Assembly: GCA_019055375.1 (NCBI GenBank)
Contig: JAHQIW010006965.1
Location: 124,001 to 188,000 of the forward strand
From: Parelaphostrongylus tenuis
Lineage: Eukaryota; Nematoda; Chromadorea; Rhabditida; Metastrongylidae
Direction of reading: 5' to 3'
Length of the DNA: 64,000 bases
The translations under genes were made by a program, and so were the position numbers. Positions 1 to 10,022 of the stretch are shown piece after piece; the stretch's first letter is position 1; every line of letters starts with the position of its first letter. A model generated the notes under the pieces. The model was not told the DNA's origin and made no database searches. It saw only the letters and a list, made by a program, of their open reading frames with translations.

Positions 1-958
1 ATTGACGTAAGAAGAGGGGTTCGACAAGGCGATACAATTTCGCCAAAACTATTCACTGCCACCCTACAAAACGTCATGCAAACATTAGAATGGAACGATA
101 TGGGATTGAAAATTGACGGTCGACAATTAAACCATCTTCGCTTTGCTGACGATATCGTTTTCATAACACCAAACATCAGCCAAGCGGAACGAATGTTGAC
201 CGATTTCGATAACGCCTTCGGAAAGATTGGTCTTTAACTGAATCTAACGAAAACAATGTTCATGAGGAACGGATGGGTTTTTAATGCCCCATTCACGCTC
301 AAAGGAACGACAATCTTCGAATGCTCCAGTTACATCTATCTAGGTCGTGAAATCAACATGATGAACGACCTAGCTCCAGAGTTAAGCAGGAGGAAACGAG
401 CGGCTTGGGGAACGTTTAAGAGCATCGAAGATGTAGTGAAGAGGACAAAGAACATCCGACTCCGTGCCCACCTTTTCGACTCGACAGTTATCCGTGCCCT
501 GACGTATGCACCAGAAACCTGGTCGCTAGTAAGCAGGATGAAAGATCACTTGCCGTTATCGAACGTGCAGTCGAAAGGTCGATGCGGGAGTATCCCGTTT
601 CTCGCAAATGAGAGAAAGGATCCGAAGTTCCGACCTACGTCAACGATAAAAATCAGAGACGCCGTTCTACACGCCAGGATATCGAAAATAAGGTGGGCCG
701 GACATGTGATACGCTTCAACGACAACTGATGGACGAGAGCCGTTACCGACTGGATTCCTCGGGACGTCAAGCGCTCTAAAGGAAGACCATTGATCCGTTG
801 GTCCGATTTTTTCACGAAAGCGATAGAAGAAAGATATGATGCTCAGCGAATCCCTAGAGCGAGGAGAACCCACTGGGCTACTCTTGCACGCTATAGGGAA
901 ATGGAAGAGTTGCCGGTACCCGCTCGAGTCACTCTACAATCAACGGGGCGACAGGTGA
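1..958 (+). pseudogene. RTE-type non-LTR retrotransposon, reverse transcriptase 3' half, decayed
   Basis: Translating from base 1 gives the C-terminal half of a non-LTR endonuclease/reverse transcriptase, cut by the window edge. The block RQGDTISPKLF lies at about residues 8-18. The catalytic FADD box (the YxDD equivalent) is at residues 48-51, bases 142-153. Thumb and C-terminal regions typical of nematode RTE elements follow (YLGREINMMNDL, then RWAGHV, then GRP.IRWSDFFTKA). The copy is dead: there is a TAA at 235-237 and a TGA at 727-729 in the same frame. Near 902 the family-like C-terminus moves to frame 2 and ends at the TGA at 956-958. A short direct repeat (GTGATACAGGTGATT region, 955-970) follows the stop, as RTE tails often have. 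Family placement is from recalled protein similarity. The RT character is certain; the exact clade is less so. Confidence 0.88.
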
Positions 959-1194
959 TACAGGTGATTTGACAACATTTTGATCGTTCCAGTATGAGCT
1001 GATTTCCAAGAAAAATATAAATTGAACATTTGCAATGTGTCTTCAGGTGGCAGAGTTTCATAAAGCGATTTGAATACGTTACGGGATGTTTTCTATATTT
1101 AAGTACGGTAACTTAGCTCTTTCGCTGGCACGAGGTTGGTAGACAGCTTTGGTGTTGCCGTTGTTGATGGTGATTCGTGGATCGCTGTACGGAG

Positions 1195-1237
1195 AGCTGG
1201 CTGACGTTTCGGCGACACCGCCTTCTTCAGAGCTTGG
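1195..1237 (-). ncRNA. Hammerhead-ribozyme-like motif, minimal Penelope class (copy A)
   Basis: On the - strand the core CTGAAGA is preceded by AGCT. It is followed by a stem II hairpin (GGCG, loop GTGT, CGCC), then GAAA, then CGTC and AGCC. This matches the order of a type I hammerhead with a minimal stem III, in which the last A of GAAA pairs with U across CG, position 17 is C, and AGCC forms the stem I 3' strand. Stem I is short here (three pairs, then a mismatch). Motifs of this shape are known from Penelope-like retroelements. No such reverse transcriptase is visible nearby, so activity and parent element are unknown. Confidence 0.5.
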
Positions 1238-1692
1238 ACGTGCACTGTTATCCTGTTATCCTATTTTCTTTATACATCGTTTGAACCCCTTTTTACAGCT
1301 ATTCTACCGGTTCGTAGCCCCTAGGCTTTTCGCTTTGAGCAGATTTTGTTACAGGATACGTCAGGATCAATCATCCGTGACATTGGAGTATTTATTGGAG
1401 AGTCTAGATGAATCGTCCATGACATGGAGTATTTACTGACGTCAATGATATATCTCAGATAGGATCGACAGGCTCGGTTTCAGCTAAGCAATTCTTCAAT
1501 CTTATAACTGATTAGTCTTTGAAGTCTTGTAACTGACTACAAATGGAGCAAAATGATGTTACTGAAGGAGGTATAAGTACGGAACAACATAGATCTGACA
1601 ACGACTGGAAGAAAAACCATGTGACAGACTAGGCTGGAAGTATACAATGAATGATAGCTATACAAGAGAATACGTTTTTCGGGTTTTTTTTT

Positions 1693-1951
1693 ATCACTTT
1701 CATTCGATCCGTATCTCAGCTCTTTTGTGTGCGGGTCCTAGTATTTCCGCATTCATTTCTTATCGATTTATTTTATTCATTAAAGTCGCAGAATACTGAT
1801 TGAGTATGTTTCCTTGCAATCGTAAGAATAGCTCGGCTGTGGCGTTCCAAAGGGTGTTCATTGTTCTGTGCAGGAGAACTGGGTTGTAGGGATCAGCACA
1901 GCGCCGTACCACAACGAGCATCACAGCCACTCGCCTATTTTGCCCTCGACA
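1693..1951 (-). repeat. SINE family 2 copy (tRNA-like head), copy A
   Basis: Read on the - strand, this starts with a degenerate pol III box A region (GCGAGTGGCTGTGATGCTCG), has a body ending in an AATAAAATAAAT stretch, and ends with the family 3' domain GGACCCGCACACAAAAGAGC, then a CGGATCGAAT block. The same head, body and 3' domain recur at 29762-30013, 41997-42250, 43591-43853 and 54256-54625. This copy is shared with duplication copy B, so it inserted before the duplication. Box B is badly eroded here. The 65-codon open frame across it has no significance. Confidence 0.7.
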
Positions 1952-1959
1952 TTTCATGG

Positions 1960-3020
1960 TGTCTCAAAATTATCTTTGGCAACGGAGAGTGCTTCACCCA
2001 CTGAGTGCCTGATTTTCAGCACATCGAGAGGCCAAGAATCATTGTAGAACTCAATCAATTTTATGCTAGGAAAATCTCACCAAGCACTCCACTGACACTT
2101 GCGGATTAAATTCGCTGACTGGCTACCCCTTTTTTCAATGTCAGCTATTAACCGGTGGACCAACTGTAGACGACGCAAACGATGGGTTCTACAACTTTTA
2201 CAAGCCATTACCACGTTCGTGGACTATATAATGACTCTTTCTACTTGATTCTTCATTGGAAAGTTTGAAATATATGGGACATCGAACATGAATGGCTCGA
2301 ATGAAAACATAAATTGATATATATCAGTAAAGAAGTGTTCTCAAACGCAAGACTACTTGTAATTTGATATTTGATATGTGAGTCTAAATCTGTTTCGCAA
2401 CTCACGGTTTGGAATCTGCTTGGCAGACGCTGAAAGTAATTGGTTTACACAAAGAGACACATCGAAACTCTTTCGAAACCAAACTTTTTCTTTATTAGAT
2501 ACTAAATTTTACAAAATATTGGTCAGTTACACGTAGGTGGAATTGGGGGAAACTATTGTAAACGATCAGTCTTGCAAAATCAAGTGGAACTAATCGACCT
2601 CATAGCGGAATATCTCGCAGATGGACTACTGCGTCATTGTGGCCAGGAGGTGACCCTGAGTGTCGGACTACCAAATCTAGCGAGGAGTTCAATACTTCAG
2701 CAGAGCCACCCAAGCCGACAAGGAGTGTGACGCGAAAGCCCAGTTAAAAGTAAACCGTAGCAAGAATGACCGTCGTCCTAGCAACATCGCAGGGCAGTAA
2801 TCTCCTTCTGATCCAGAATAGCCGGCGACTGCTCTAATGTACTGACGACCTGAAGAAGCTCCGGCTAGGCCTATTTTGGAAATCCAGAGAAAAGCATAAG
2901 TGCTAGTCGAACAGTTAGATGATTAACGAAATTACACCTGACGCAAGTGCCAGTATATTAACGCGGACTATGCAAGAACCTTTATTTGAAGGAAAACATA
3001 GAATAAACCCAATGGAGTAG
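1960..3020. other. Duplicated intergenic sequence without recognisable gene
   Basis: Sequence shared with copy B at about 30020-31070. No open frame is conserved between the copies and no domain is recognisable. A has about 35 extra bases near 2520-2560 that B lacks. A CTGAAGA string near 2851 is not followed by a GAAA and was not called as a ribozyme. Confidence 0.6.
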
Positions 3021-3115
3021 ACTGGTGTGCAAAAACGTTCGCTTCAGCAGGGGTTCGAACCTAGATCTTACACTTTACGGGAGCATGTACTAAATCGTTG
3101 CACCACCGACATAAG
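3020..3115 (-). repeat. SINE family 1 copy (tRNA-like head), copy A
   Basis: On the - strand the head reads GTCGGTGGTGCAACGATTTA (box A like), followed by a strong pol III box B (GGTTCGAACCCC) and then a tail TTTTTGCACACCA. The same tail motif, TTTTTGC followed by a CACC/CACTC block, ends the tRNA-like elements at 6895-6966, 15150-15270, 54758-54850 and 57870-57985. This defines a tRNA-derived SINE family. It is shared with copy B (31070-31155), where box B has decayed. Confidence 0.65.
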
Positions 3116-3298
3116 CAAAGAGTTGCAAGATGAATTGTGGTATTGAAGGTGGCATACAGACGAGATCTTCACCTCGATTGAATAATCAATCATCACTTGA
3201 CTTTTATTCTTCACATTAATCTGCTGCTCAAGACAGAAGCATGTTATCATTTAGTAGCGTAGATGATTTTTTTTGAATATATGCATTCAAGAGCTTAC

Positions 3299-3835
3299 AT
3301 TCTGCAAACTCCGTTGCAATTTTATGCTGCTTTGATTCGGTACGGCAACTCTTTTGGATTGTACTGACTTGTCAGTTGTTTTTCGCTTAGACGGTGATTT
3401 TTTAGATTCCTTCGATGTCTTAGATTTAGAAGCCTTCTTTTTTGCACTCTTTCCACTGTTTTTCGATGCAAAAACTCCCTTCGAAGACTTTTCAGAAGTA
3501 TTAAGTTTCTTTGAAGGATTCTTGGCGGACTTTTCTTCAGTAGGACTTCTTGGTTTTTTAGTGGTCGTCTTACTATCTTTTTTAGTTCGTAAGCTTTTAG
3601 TCAACTTTCCAAGCTTTCCTGATTTTCCAGAGTCGTCTTTACTGCTATACAATCTATCGACGCTCTGTTTCTCCATCTTCCCGGACATGGATTTCGAAGA
3701 CTTTGTTGAAGTCTGTAAATTCCGATTTTCAATAGTTTTCTGAGTTTGTAAGACCACTGGGAGTGCCGATCGTCGTGCTTTGGCGACATGTCGTTCTTCA
3801 TCTTTTTCTCGATCCTTTTTTGACGGAGTTAACTC
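3299..3835 (-). CDS. Putative internal exon, Lys/Ser-rich basic protein (copy A)
   Basis: A 179-codon open stretch on the - strand is bounded by good nematode splice signals. It is preceded by TTTACAG (acceptor, exon starts at 3835) and followed by GTAAGC (donor at 3293-3298). The exon length, 537, is a multiple of three. The product is very rich in Lys and Ser (runs such as KTTTKKPRSP and SGKSAKKKASKSKTSKESKK), has no recognisable fold, and has the composition of a disordered nuclear or chromatin-binding tail. A Met-started version of the frame runs 3859 to 3287. The same exon, both splice signals and frame recur in copy B at 31353-31890 with a one-base length difference near the donor. Most differences between the copies change amino acids, which argues against strong constraint. 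No flanking exons were identified, so this could be a pseudo-exon kept open by its AAG-rich composition. Confidence 0.42.
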
Positions 3836-3899
3836 CTGTAAAGTTGGGTTATTTAGCACAAGGCATAGAAATTTATCATGAAAAACGTGCTCTTAGTGA

Positions 3900-4600
3900 A
3901 TAAAAAAGAACTCTTATTTAGTATTTAGCTTGTTTTTTTCTAAAATAGTGAGCCCTCTTTGATTTACACCTCTAGCTATTCATTCAGCATTAAAAAAGTT
4001 TAGCATTAAATGACATCATTGTTGCTATTACTTTTAGTTAACAAATGATTTTCAGAACACAGGTTGGGCTTTGCACAGTGAAAACCATCAAATGAATCTG
4101 ATTATCAGTTTCGTAAGATTTTTTGAAAAACTCGCTTTTAGGAGGCAGTTACTTCGCAAAGACAAAAAAAAGCACGTGTCTTTGCGCAGATATGGTCCGG
4201 AGATATGGTCCGTAATAGTTAATTAGCAATCACTTGAGGATGTCGTCATTGAGGTAAAAACAATTTCACTTTATTATAGGGGTTGGACAAGAAATAATAG
4301 ATGAGAGTTTTTTGTCTTTCTCACCAAAAACAGCAAAGTTCACATAAAGCACTTAAGGGATCCAGGATTGTTGATGATATACAAACTTTGTTCGGCCGAA
4401 CTTCTACGACTAATTTACCAACCTCGCTTCAGCTAATCAAAATAAGTTTTCTCAATTTTCATATGAGAATTTTACATATCATTCAACAAAACTGGATATG
4501 ACATTGCAGCCTTGGTAGAAAGAGGTAAAGTAAGGAACTATAGTAAACATTAGGTCTTATCATAAACTTTAGGCTTTAGAGCAACAACATAAAATTTGCT
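3900..4600. other. Duplicated AT-rich intergenic sequence
   Basis: Shared with copy B (about 31950-32620). I see no coding frame conserved between copies and no RNA motif. It may contain the upstream intron of the Lys/Ser-rich exon and the 3' end of the mariner remnant, but I could not identify terminal inverted repeats. Confidence 0.5.
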
Positions 4601-4609
4601 AACCAGAAG

Positions 4610-5009
4610 TAATTAAAATTGCCTAATAACATTATCAAAGTTTGTGCCATCATCCAAACAGCTTTCTGCTATCTCTCAGATGGCCAATCAATGCCGCACT
4701 CATGAAACTCGCCATACTTAGATTTAAAGAAAGTTATCAATCCTTCACTCAAATGATTGTTATCACGGAACTTCTTCTTGCTCAAGAAGTGCTCCAGTGG
4801 TGTGAAGAGGGCAGGACGAAAATCATAATCCTCGGCTTCCTCGAAAGCCAGAGTCGGGCTTTCTTCAGACGCTCCAATGACGGCTTCTCGATTAACTTCG
4901 CATGAATGTCTGGAGCTCAACTGATCCTTCAAGTTTGTGTTGGCGACGCGAAATTCATCAAAGAACGGAAATTCTGTCCGCCAGAATTTAAACCCTTGAG
5001 CCTGCGACA
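4610..5009 (-). pseudogene. Mariner-like transposase remnant, internally deleted (copy A)
   Basis: The - strand frame reads the mariner N-terminal helix-turn-helix region (FRVANTNLKDQ, then CEVNREAVI and ASEESPTL). It then jumps straight to the C-terminal region of mariner transposases (EHFLSKKKF, FFKSKYGEFHECGID, PSER). The Trp expected after PSER is a TAG stop, and QKAV plus a frame-shifted DDGTNFD follow. The central DD34D catalytic core is missing, so this is a deleted, dead copy. It continues in frame from the RTE remnant upstream, giving a chimeric 181-codon open frame (4669-5214) that is an accident of insertion. The same chimera is present in copy B. Confidence 0.75.
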
Positions 5010-6650
5010 TCTTCCTCAAGTCGATGAATAGAAGATAGAGGGGTATCTGGTTATATATCAAGATTTCAGTAAATATTGGTAGCATGTGCATGTGGTCTAT
5101 ACTACTAAACCCTCTTCCAAAGCGCTGCTTTTCCAAATAGCTATCCATCTTCCAGTGTTTTGTCTTTTTGCTTAAAATGACTCGGTTGAAGAGTCTATAA
5201 GTGACATACAGCAAGCAGGTTAGGCGATAGTTGGCGATGTAGTGAAGTGACCGTTTTTGACCTATAGCACTCTCCTCTTGGCTTTCATTTACGTGCTTTC
5301 AGTTTGGCAGATAACGAGTGAAGTGCCGAGACAGTATGCTGATGAGAACTGGTGGGAGATTATTCACGTGTTCCCATCACAGTTCGAACCAAGTGTTATT
5401 CGATTCCTGAGCGACGAAATGCATGTCGGACTTTGAAAGGAAGGAGCGCTAGAACTGAAAGCCTTCCTTCTCTATTTTATAGACGATAGGTGCAGATGAC
5501 TGTTGAAGAGGTCCGAGTAGTGATTGTGGATAAATTTATCCACTGCCTTTTTGGAGGCTATAATTGCATAATTTAGGTCTCGGAGTGCAATCATTTTGGT
5601 TCTGTGATTGGCGAGGCCTATGTAGGCTTGGCGAATACTCTCCTCTCCTGCAGTTTTGGCCATAAGTGCTGCTCTTTCCTACTCTGGATAAGTGCTTCGT
5701 TTTCGTTTTCAAGATCTTTTCACAATTCTCTTTCTTCGCCACTTTGAAAGTCCCGCGGTCACCTGTAGGTTGGCTTAACTCGTGCGACTCTACGTAGGCT
5801 TATCTCCTCATACATTCATAGAGGTAAACGACTCATGATACCTCTTAAACTCTCATCATTTATAGCATTAACGGAAAATGTTGGATAAACCAGTCGAACT
5901 TAGTGGCTTCCTCTTTTCTACGGTCTAAATGGAATGTTGCTGGAAGGATGCGATGGTCTATGTGTATAACTTCAAAACAGTGGCGACATCAGTTGGTGCG
6001 AACCCTTTATTTGCTGTGATGCGGTGCGTTTCATTTGTTACTTTGCGTTCGGAGACTCCCACATTCACCGTTGAGAGTGAGGCTTTTGTAATTTTGAGTT
6101 ACCATGAATGGTTTTGGTCGTTACGGTAAACTTAGATAGCCCTCTCTGTTCGTTCCATTCTGTCCATAGAGTGCAGTGTGTTGTCCCTCAGGCGTTCTTC
6201 CAGCTTCGCGTTGAATTCTCTAGTGATGACCTTGAAAAATGTGTGGTTCTCTCTGAGAAATTTTCCTGTCTCCACGTAAAGCGCATCTATCTTGCCTTCA
6301 CCATAGATTAATGTTGGTGCGTAAATTACTAAGATGTTTGAAGCTAGTAATGACCTGCATTGCTTCAACCGCAAAGATCTGATCCGCGCTGTCAGTTGCT
6401 TGGATAAAAACGATGCCTATGGTCAAATTCTCTTCACAAAACGTCGACGTTACCAGCGCCCCTACTAATGCAGGCTGCAGAAACAGTTTTTCTCCGGGTC
6501 CGTAGACAGCGTAAAATAGACGACGCCGTCTCGACCACTACAATGTTTTCGTACCTTGTACTTTGAGCATGCAGCATTAGATCCTCTAATGATGATTCGT
6601 ATGGAAGTGTACGTGTACTATCGATGTAGATCGTCACTTTGCGATTCTGA
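5010..6650 (-). pseudogene. RTE-type retrotransposon remnant, endonuclease plus N-terminal RT (copy A)
   Basis: On the - strand the pieces appear in order. Endonuclease N-terminal part: 6637-6434 (ESSLEDLMLHAQSTRYENI). Endonuclease middle: 6374-6132 (VIYAPT, then HTFFKVITREFNAKLE, where the usual DFNA has become EFNA). Endonuclease C-terminus: about 6100-5900 (TDVATVLKLYT). Linker: about 5740-5660. The segment before the RT fingers: 5663-5472 (IRQAYIGLANHRTKMIALRD, YSDLFNSHLHL). RT block: 5214-5011 (RLFNRVIL, GRGFSSIDHMH, LLFIDLRK). Frameshifts and stops separate the pieces. The element breaks off at LLFIDLRK, where a mariner remnant begins, so RT motifs after that point, including FADD, are lost. 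It is a relative of the element at 1-958 but an independent copy. Confidence 0.82.
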
Positions 6651-6848
6651 GAGCCTAGTATGGCCTTGTGGTTGTAGCAGCCTCTCCTTACTCATTCATT
6701 CCAACGATACCGCATCTGGATTTCTTTTTGGCTCAGAGGGAAAAGGCCTGTTACTAGATATGTTAACAGAAATTACACGATAATTTACACAGCCGACAAA
6801 AAAAAAACGGTATCGACGATAATCTTGCATATTTTGAAATAAAAAGAT

Positions 6849-7148
6849 ACTGTTCTGATGAACCTAAGAGAATTGAGTGGTGAGCAAAAACACGGCCTCA
6901 GGCGGGAATTGAACCCACGTTTCATCCTATCCGGGGACGCGTGCTCTACCACTACACCACTGAGGCACATTTGCCCGACCACTCAGTCTTCAACATCTCA
7001 TTGTTAGCTATCAGCCACCAACCTTTGACAGGTTTGGTCGGGTATGCGATTTCGCTTCATAAACCCAGTTGAGCTGACAGCTATTCTAAAAACTAATACA
7101 TAAATACTGTTCTGTTCTGTTTTTAATACTGTTTTTAACACTGTTCTG
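6849..7148 (-). repeat. SINE family 1 insertion present only in copy A, with flanking direct repeats
   Basis: Copy B reads straight through this point (ACTGTTCTG at 34881-34889). Copy A has about 290 extra bases flanked by ACTGTTCTG at 6849-6857 and again at 7140-7148. That is the pattern of an insertion with target-site duplication, although related ACTGTT strings near 7105-7135 blur the right end. The insert carries the tRNA-like head at 6895-6966 on the - strand and the SINE family 1 tail (TTTTTGCTCACCACTCAATT). The insertion post-dates the segmental duplication, unless copy B lost it precisely. Confidence 0.68.
6895..6966 (-). pseudogene. tRNA-like cloverleaf (SINE head, not a functional tRNA)
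   Basis: The 72 bases fold as a complete cloverleaf on the - strand. The acceptor stem is a perfect 7 pairs (GCCTCAG with CTGAGGC). There is a D arm (GTGT with GCAC), a 5-pair anticodon stem (CGTCC with GGATG, one G-U) with loop CCGGATA, and a T arm (GTGGG, TTCAATT, CCCGC). The loop would place GGA as anticodon, but the invariant U33 is C, a serine tRNA would need a long variable arm, and no CCA or poly-T terminator follows. With the shared 3' body, this is the head of a tRNA-derived SINE. Confidence 0.7.
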
Positions 7149-7149
7149 G

Positions 7150-8220
7150 TACATGAACGATAAAAGCTCGGAAAACCAAAACAATTTACGTACTTTACAA
7201 ATGCAAAAATCCTAGGCCAAAAGCCAATCTCTTGATTGAAATGGACTCAATGGAAAAGTGTATGCCCTAAACTAGCCATTTCATCGAAGATGACTGCCAG
7301 TAGTAAAAGAAATAACAAGTCGAGACTGCTGTTAAAATCAAATATAAATGTTATGAGGTGGAAACTGTGAAGCTAGGACTCGTGGAGTAGTAGCGGCTGC
7401 CACTTTTTGGAGTGCTTACAGTGTTATTTACATAGTAAAGCTTGAGATTGCACGGTTGTGAAATAGATGTCTATGTCAACACCTACAACATCAGTGAAGG
7501 ATTTTGAAAAAAAAATCCTAACCTTATATAAATTTGGCAAAGTGCGCTATTGTCAAGATACAATAACGAACAAACCATGTTTATACATATGGTCTACGCA
7601 TCACATACAGTTCTTCCCAATGATTACTTTGTCATGGCGATACAATTTCGCTAAGTGTCGCGAATGCAAGTCATATTATACGAAAGTCCCACTCGTACAA
7701 AAGCAGTTTTTAAGTAATCTTTTTCGTAGAGCATAGTTTTTCTTTGAAATGGTGTGCCACAAGAGTAAGGTTTATAAACTTCTAAATTAATGCCAAAATT
7801 TCAGCACAAGGTCTTTTTGAGCAGAAGAGACGACTGAAAAGAAAATGAGTCAAGTATAAGTTATGTCGTGGTCAGTGTGTTAATTACCAGGATGTTCTAT
7901 TTGCTTAGAGTGCAGATCTGCTCAAGATCTACCATCTCTTATCATCTTAAATGTGAACTAAATAGGTAAGAGAAATGAAATAAAATAAAGAAATGAGCAA
8001 TGAACTAACTTCTCCTTGTTCTTGCGTAACATCAATTTGTGATCTGGAAAAAAGGTGCAGTGTCCGACATGTTATACAAGTCCTTAAGGTTAAATTGTAC
8101 TCAAACTATCTAAGCAACATCATTCGGAAATTATTTGATATTTCTCATTTCGCTCGTATCAAAAAATGGCACCTTCCTGAGTCACAGTTCAATGTACGAA
8201 ATTTTCATAACTTTTTGTGC
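7150..8220. other. Duplicated sequence without recognisable gene
   Basis: Shared with copy B (34890-35945). An 89-codon open frame at 7467-7736 (+) starts at a plausible ATG, but copy B is frame-shifted after about 17 codons and stops soon after, so it is not supported as a gene. No RNA or repeat signature was seen. Confidence 0.5.
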
Positions 8221-8270
8221 ACTTTTAGGCTCTACTGTTTATATAGACCTCTTCTACAAAACTGAAAACA

Positions 8271-8316
8271 ATACTAAGCATTTGCGGTTTCGCCCTTGCA
8301 GGTCCCTCAGTAGCAC
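8271..8316 (-). ncRNA. Hammerhead-ribozyme-like motif, left end of FB1 (copy A)
   Basis: On the - strand: GTGCTA (stem I 5' strand), CTGAGGG (the core should be CTGANGA, so one mutation), a CCT/AGG stem II, GAAA intact, and TAGTAT (stem I 3' strand, nearly fully complementary to GTGCTA). Stem III is eroded. Copy B at 35999-36044 retains an intact CTGAGGA core. Confidence 0.45.
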
Positions 8317-8503
8317 GGTGTCATTGAGTTCAGCCGATCCGTTGTACAGGGATGTACCCCTACTTATGAAGTAATCGACGAGGGTTATTAGATCACAGCA
8401 TATCGAGTGACAAAACCGTGCGACATTGCAGTTACCACAGTCAGCTCTCATGGCTGGCAGAATGAACGGCAGATTGGCTAATAGAATGAACGGTAGAATG
8501 GAT

Positions 8504-8546
8504 GATAGACTGGCGAGGCTATAATGCCGAAACATGTGTCTTGAAC
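8504..8546 (+). ncRNA. Hammerhead-ribozyme-like motif, right end of FB1 (copy A)
   Basis: CTGGCGA (one core mutation), stem II GGC-TATAAT-GCC, GAAA, then ACATGTGTC, in which ACA and TGT pair as stem III and C is the residue before cleavage. Stem I is largely lost. Copy B at 36233-36275 has an intact CTGACGA core but GCAA in place of GAAA, so the two copies complement each other and imply a canonical ancestor. Confidence 0.5.
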
Positions 8547-9140
8547 TGTATAAGTGTCGTACCAGACCACATAAAAGACTCAAAACATGTTATCATGTTA
8601 CTACATATAAGATTTTTGCATGCTATGCTCTGACTTAAATCTGTTAGTGATAGGATTTCTTAAATTTGCATTATGATTTCATTTCCTAGGCTTCTAGTAG
8701 AATATATATTGTGTGAGCAAAGAAATGGCTCTTAATCCTGTATAACCCTTTGCAGAAAGCCGCGTGATCGATATCGCCAGTGGCGCGTGAATTTTCAAGA
8801 AAGATTTTATTCATTAATTCAGAAAGTGCTATAGGTTTTTCGCACTATTTTTATAGAATATGTTCTTCTATACAGGTTTGTGTACTTTTTGTGCATCTAT
8901 AATTCCAAGGTGCAGGGAAATCTCTGGATGTGGAACATAATTTTATTTTCGCTCTCACAGTGCACTGTAGGAAGCTTTCCAAGACCGATTTGAGCTTCAA
9001 ATTTCTCGAGATTTGAGCCATCGAATATGCTTAGTGCCGCCTAAAGAAGAACTATCCACAGATTTTAGTTGAGCAAATAAAGCAGGCTGAGGATCCCGAG
9101 ATTTGAGCTTTCGAATGACTTAAGATTTGAAAAAAAAAAT

Positions 9141-10022
9141 GGGCATTCTTGGTCATAAGGAAACAAATTGAAACTCAACGTCATTCGTTGAACAAGAATT
9201 TTTGTTGGAAGTGTTCGTAATCATTCGAATGCCTAAATCCCAACGTTGCCGGTTTTCTAAAAAATTTTTATCATAACTATGCAAAATTGAAAATAAAATT
9301 GTGCTTCACACAAGTATATTTCACTGTGCGAAACACCTCACGTCGAGTGCTGGTATTCTTTTGAAAGCATAAGTCTTGAAGAACTAGAAAATGTATTTGC
9401 TTTCTGGAAAAGCCCTTTCGAAAGTGTGAAAAAAAGACATTTATTTTTTACATCTTGAAAGGCAGAGCTCTTTCTTTAGACTGTTAGCAATCAATCGATA
9501 GCGTAAGTTTTAATGATTCCAACGCTGTGCCCATTTTCTGGAGAGATCGTTCTACTTCGGCATAGTAGAGCAATAAGATAGAGTTTCACGTACTCCATGA
9601 CTAGTTAACTGGCTAACCTACGGCCGTGGGAGAGAGAGGAGGGCGCGACGATCAATTGCTGGCCTGGTGGTATGACATGTGTGGTATAACTTGCTCCTCA
9701 ATTGAGAATTATTTCTCCGCTTCGAAAAGAACTCTATAGTAAACGATTAGCTCAGATACTACAAAATTTTCTCTAAATGTTCATATGCTTTTCGTGCTTC
9801 CAGAGAATTGTACGCAAGATGAAAACGATGACGCACTGCGGGAGTAAAGCATAACTTTATTTTGGATTTTACAGCATTATGAAGGCTTGTCCTGAATACT
9901 CGCTTACATAGGATGCAGCCAGAGATTTGGGCTTTCGAATGCTCAAAAAAACTCCTAGGAAAAAATCTTGTACTGCGAATGAGGTCGAGCACTCATTTGT
10001 TCCCTTATAACCAAAAAGGCTG
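9141..10022. repeat. Fold-back element FB2 (copy A)
   Basis: The left arm (9141-9260) and right arm (9901-10022) are inverted copies. Shared blocks include the GGTCATAAGGAAACAAATT region, a region around CTCATTCG, and AATCATTCGAATGCC. The roughly 640-bp interior is AT-rich without a conserved frame. Copies are present in duplication copy B (36875-37745) and, independently and more diverged, at 52415-53125. The third copy shows that this is a dispersed element and not just part of the duplicated unit. Confidence 0.68.

Larger units (their letters stand above)
8225..8590. repeat. Fold-back element FB1 with outward hammerhead-like ends (copy A)
   Basis: Each end carries a hammerhead-like motif in inverted orientation: - strand at 8271-8316 and + strand at 8504-8546. 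The sequence between the ends is not itself inverted, and contains short tandem copies of an AATGAACGG motif near 8461-8495. The right outer flank (ACCAGACCACAT near 8565) recurs at 46199-46210, next to another hammerhead-like motif. Shared with copy B at 35950-36310. No protein is encoded, so this would be a non-autonomous element. Confidence 0.5.

Noticed and set aside
2848..2875. CTGAAGA followed by a small hairpin as another hammerhead
   Set aside because: No GAAA second core element and no stem I partner in either copy (the B equivalent is near 30895).
3354..3743. 129-codon + strand open frame (and 31409-31798), Phe/Leu/Asp-rich
   Set aside because: Antisense shadow of the Lys/Ser-rich exon. 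The composition is the direct complement of AAG/AAA/TCC-rich codons and there is no splice support on this strand.
4669..5214. Host gene of 181 codons
   Set aside because: It is a fusion of an RTE reverse transcriptase fragment and a mariner transposase fragment. Copy B has the same junction with the frame broken.
6895..6966. Functional tRNA gene
   Set aside because: The cloverleaf is complete but U33 is replaced by C, the apparent GGA anticodon lacks the long arm expected of tRNA-Ser, and the sequence is part of a SINE with a shared non-tRNA tail.
7467..7736. 89-codon ORF as a gene
   Set aside because: The duplicate at about 35200 is frame-shifted early and stops. No domain, no splice evidence.
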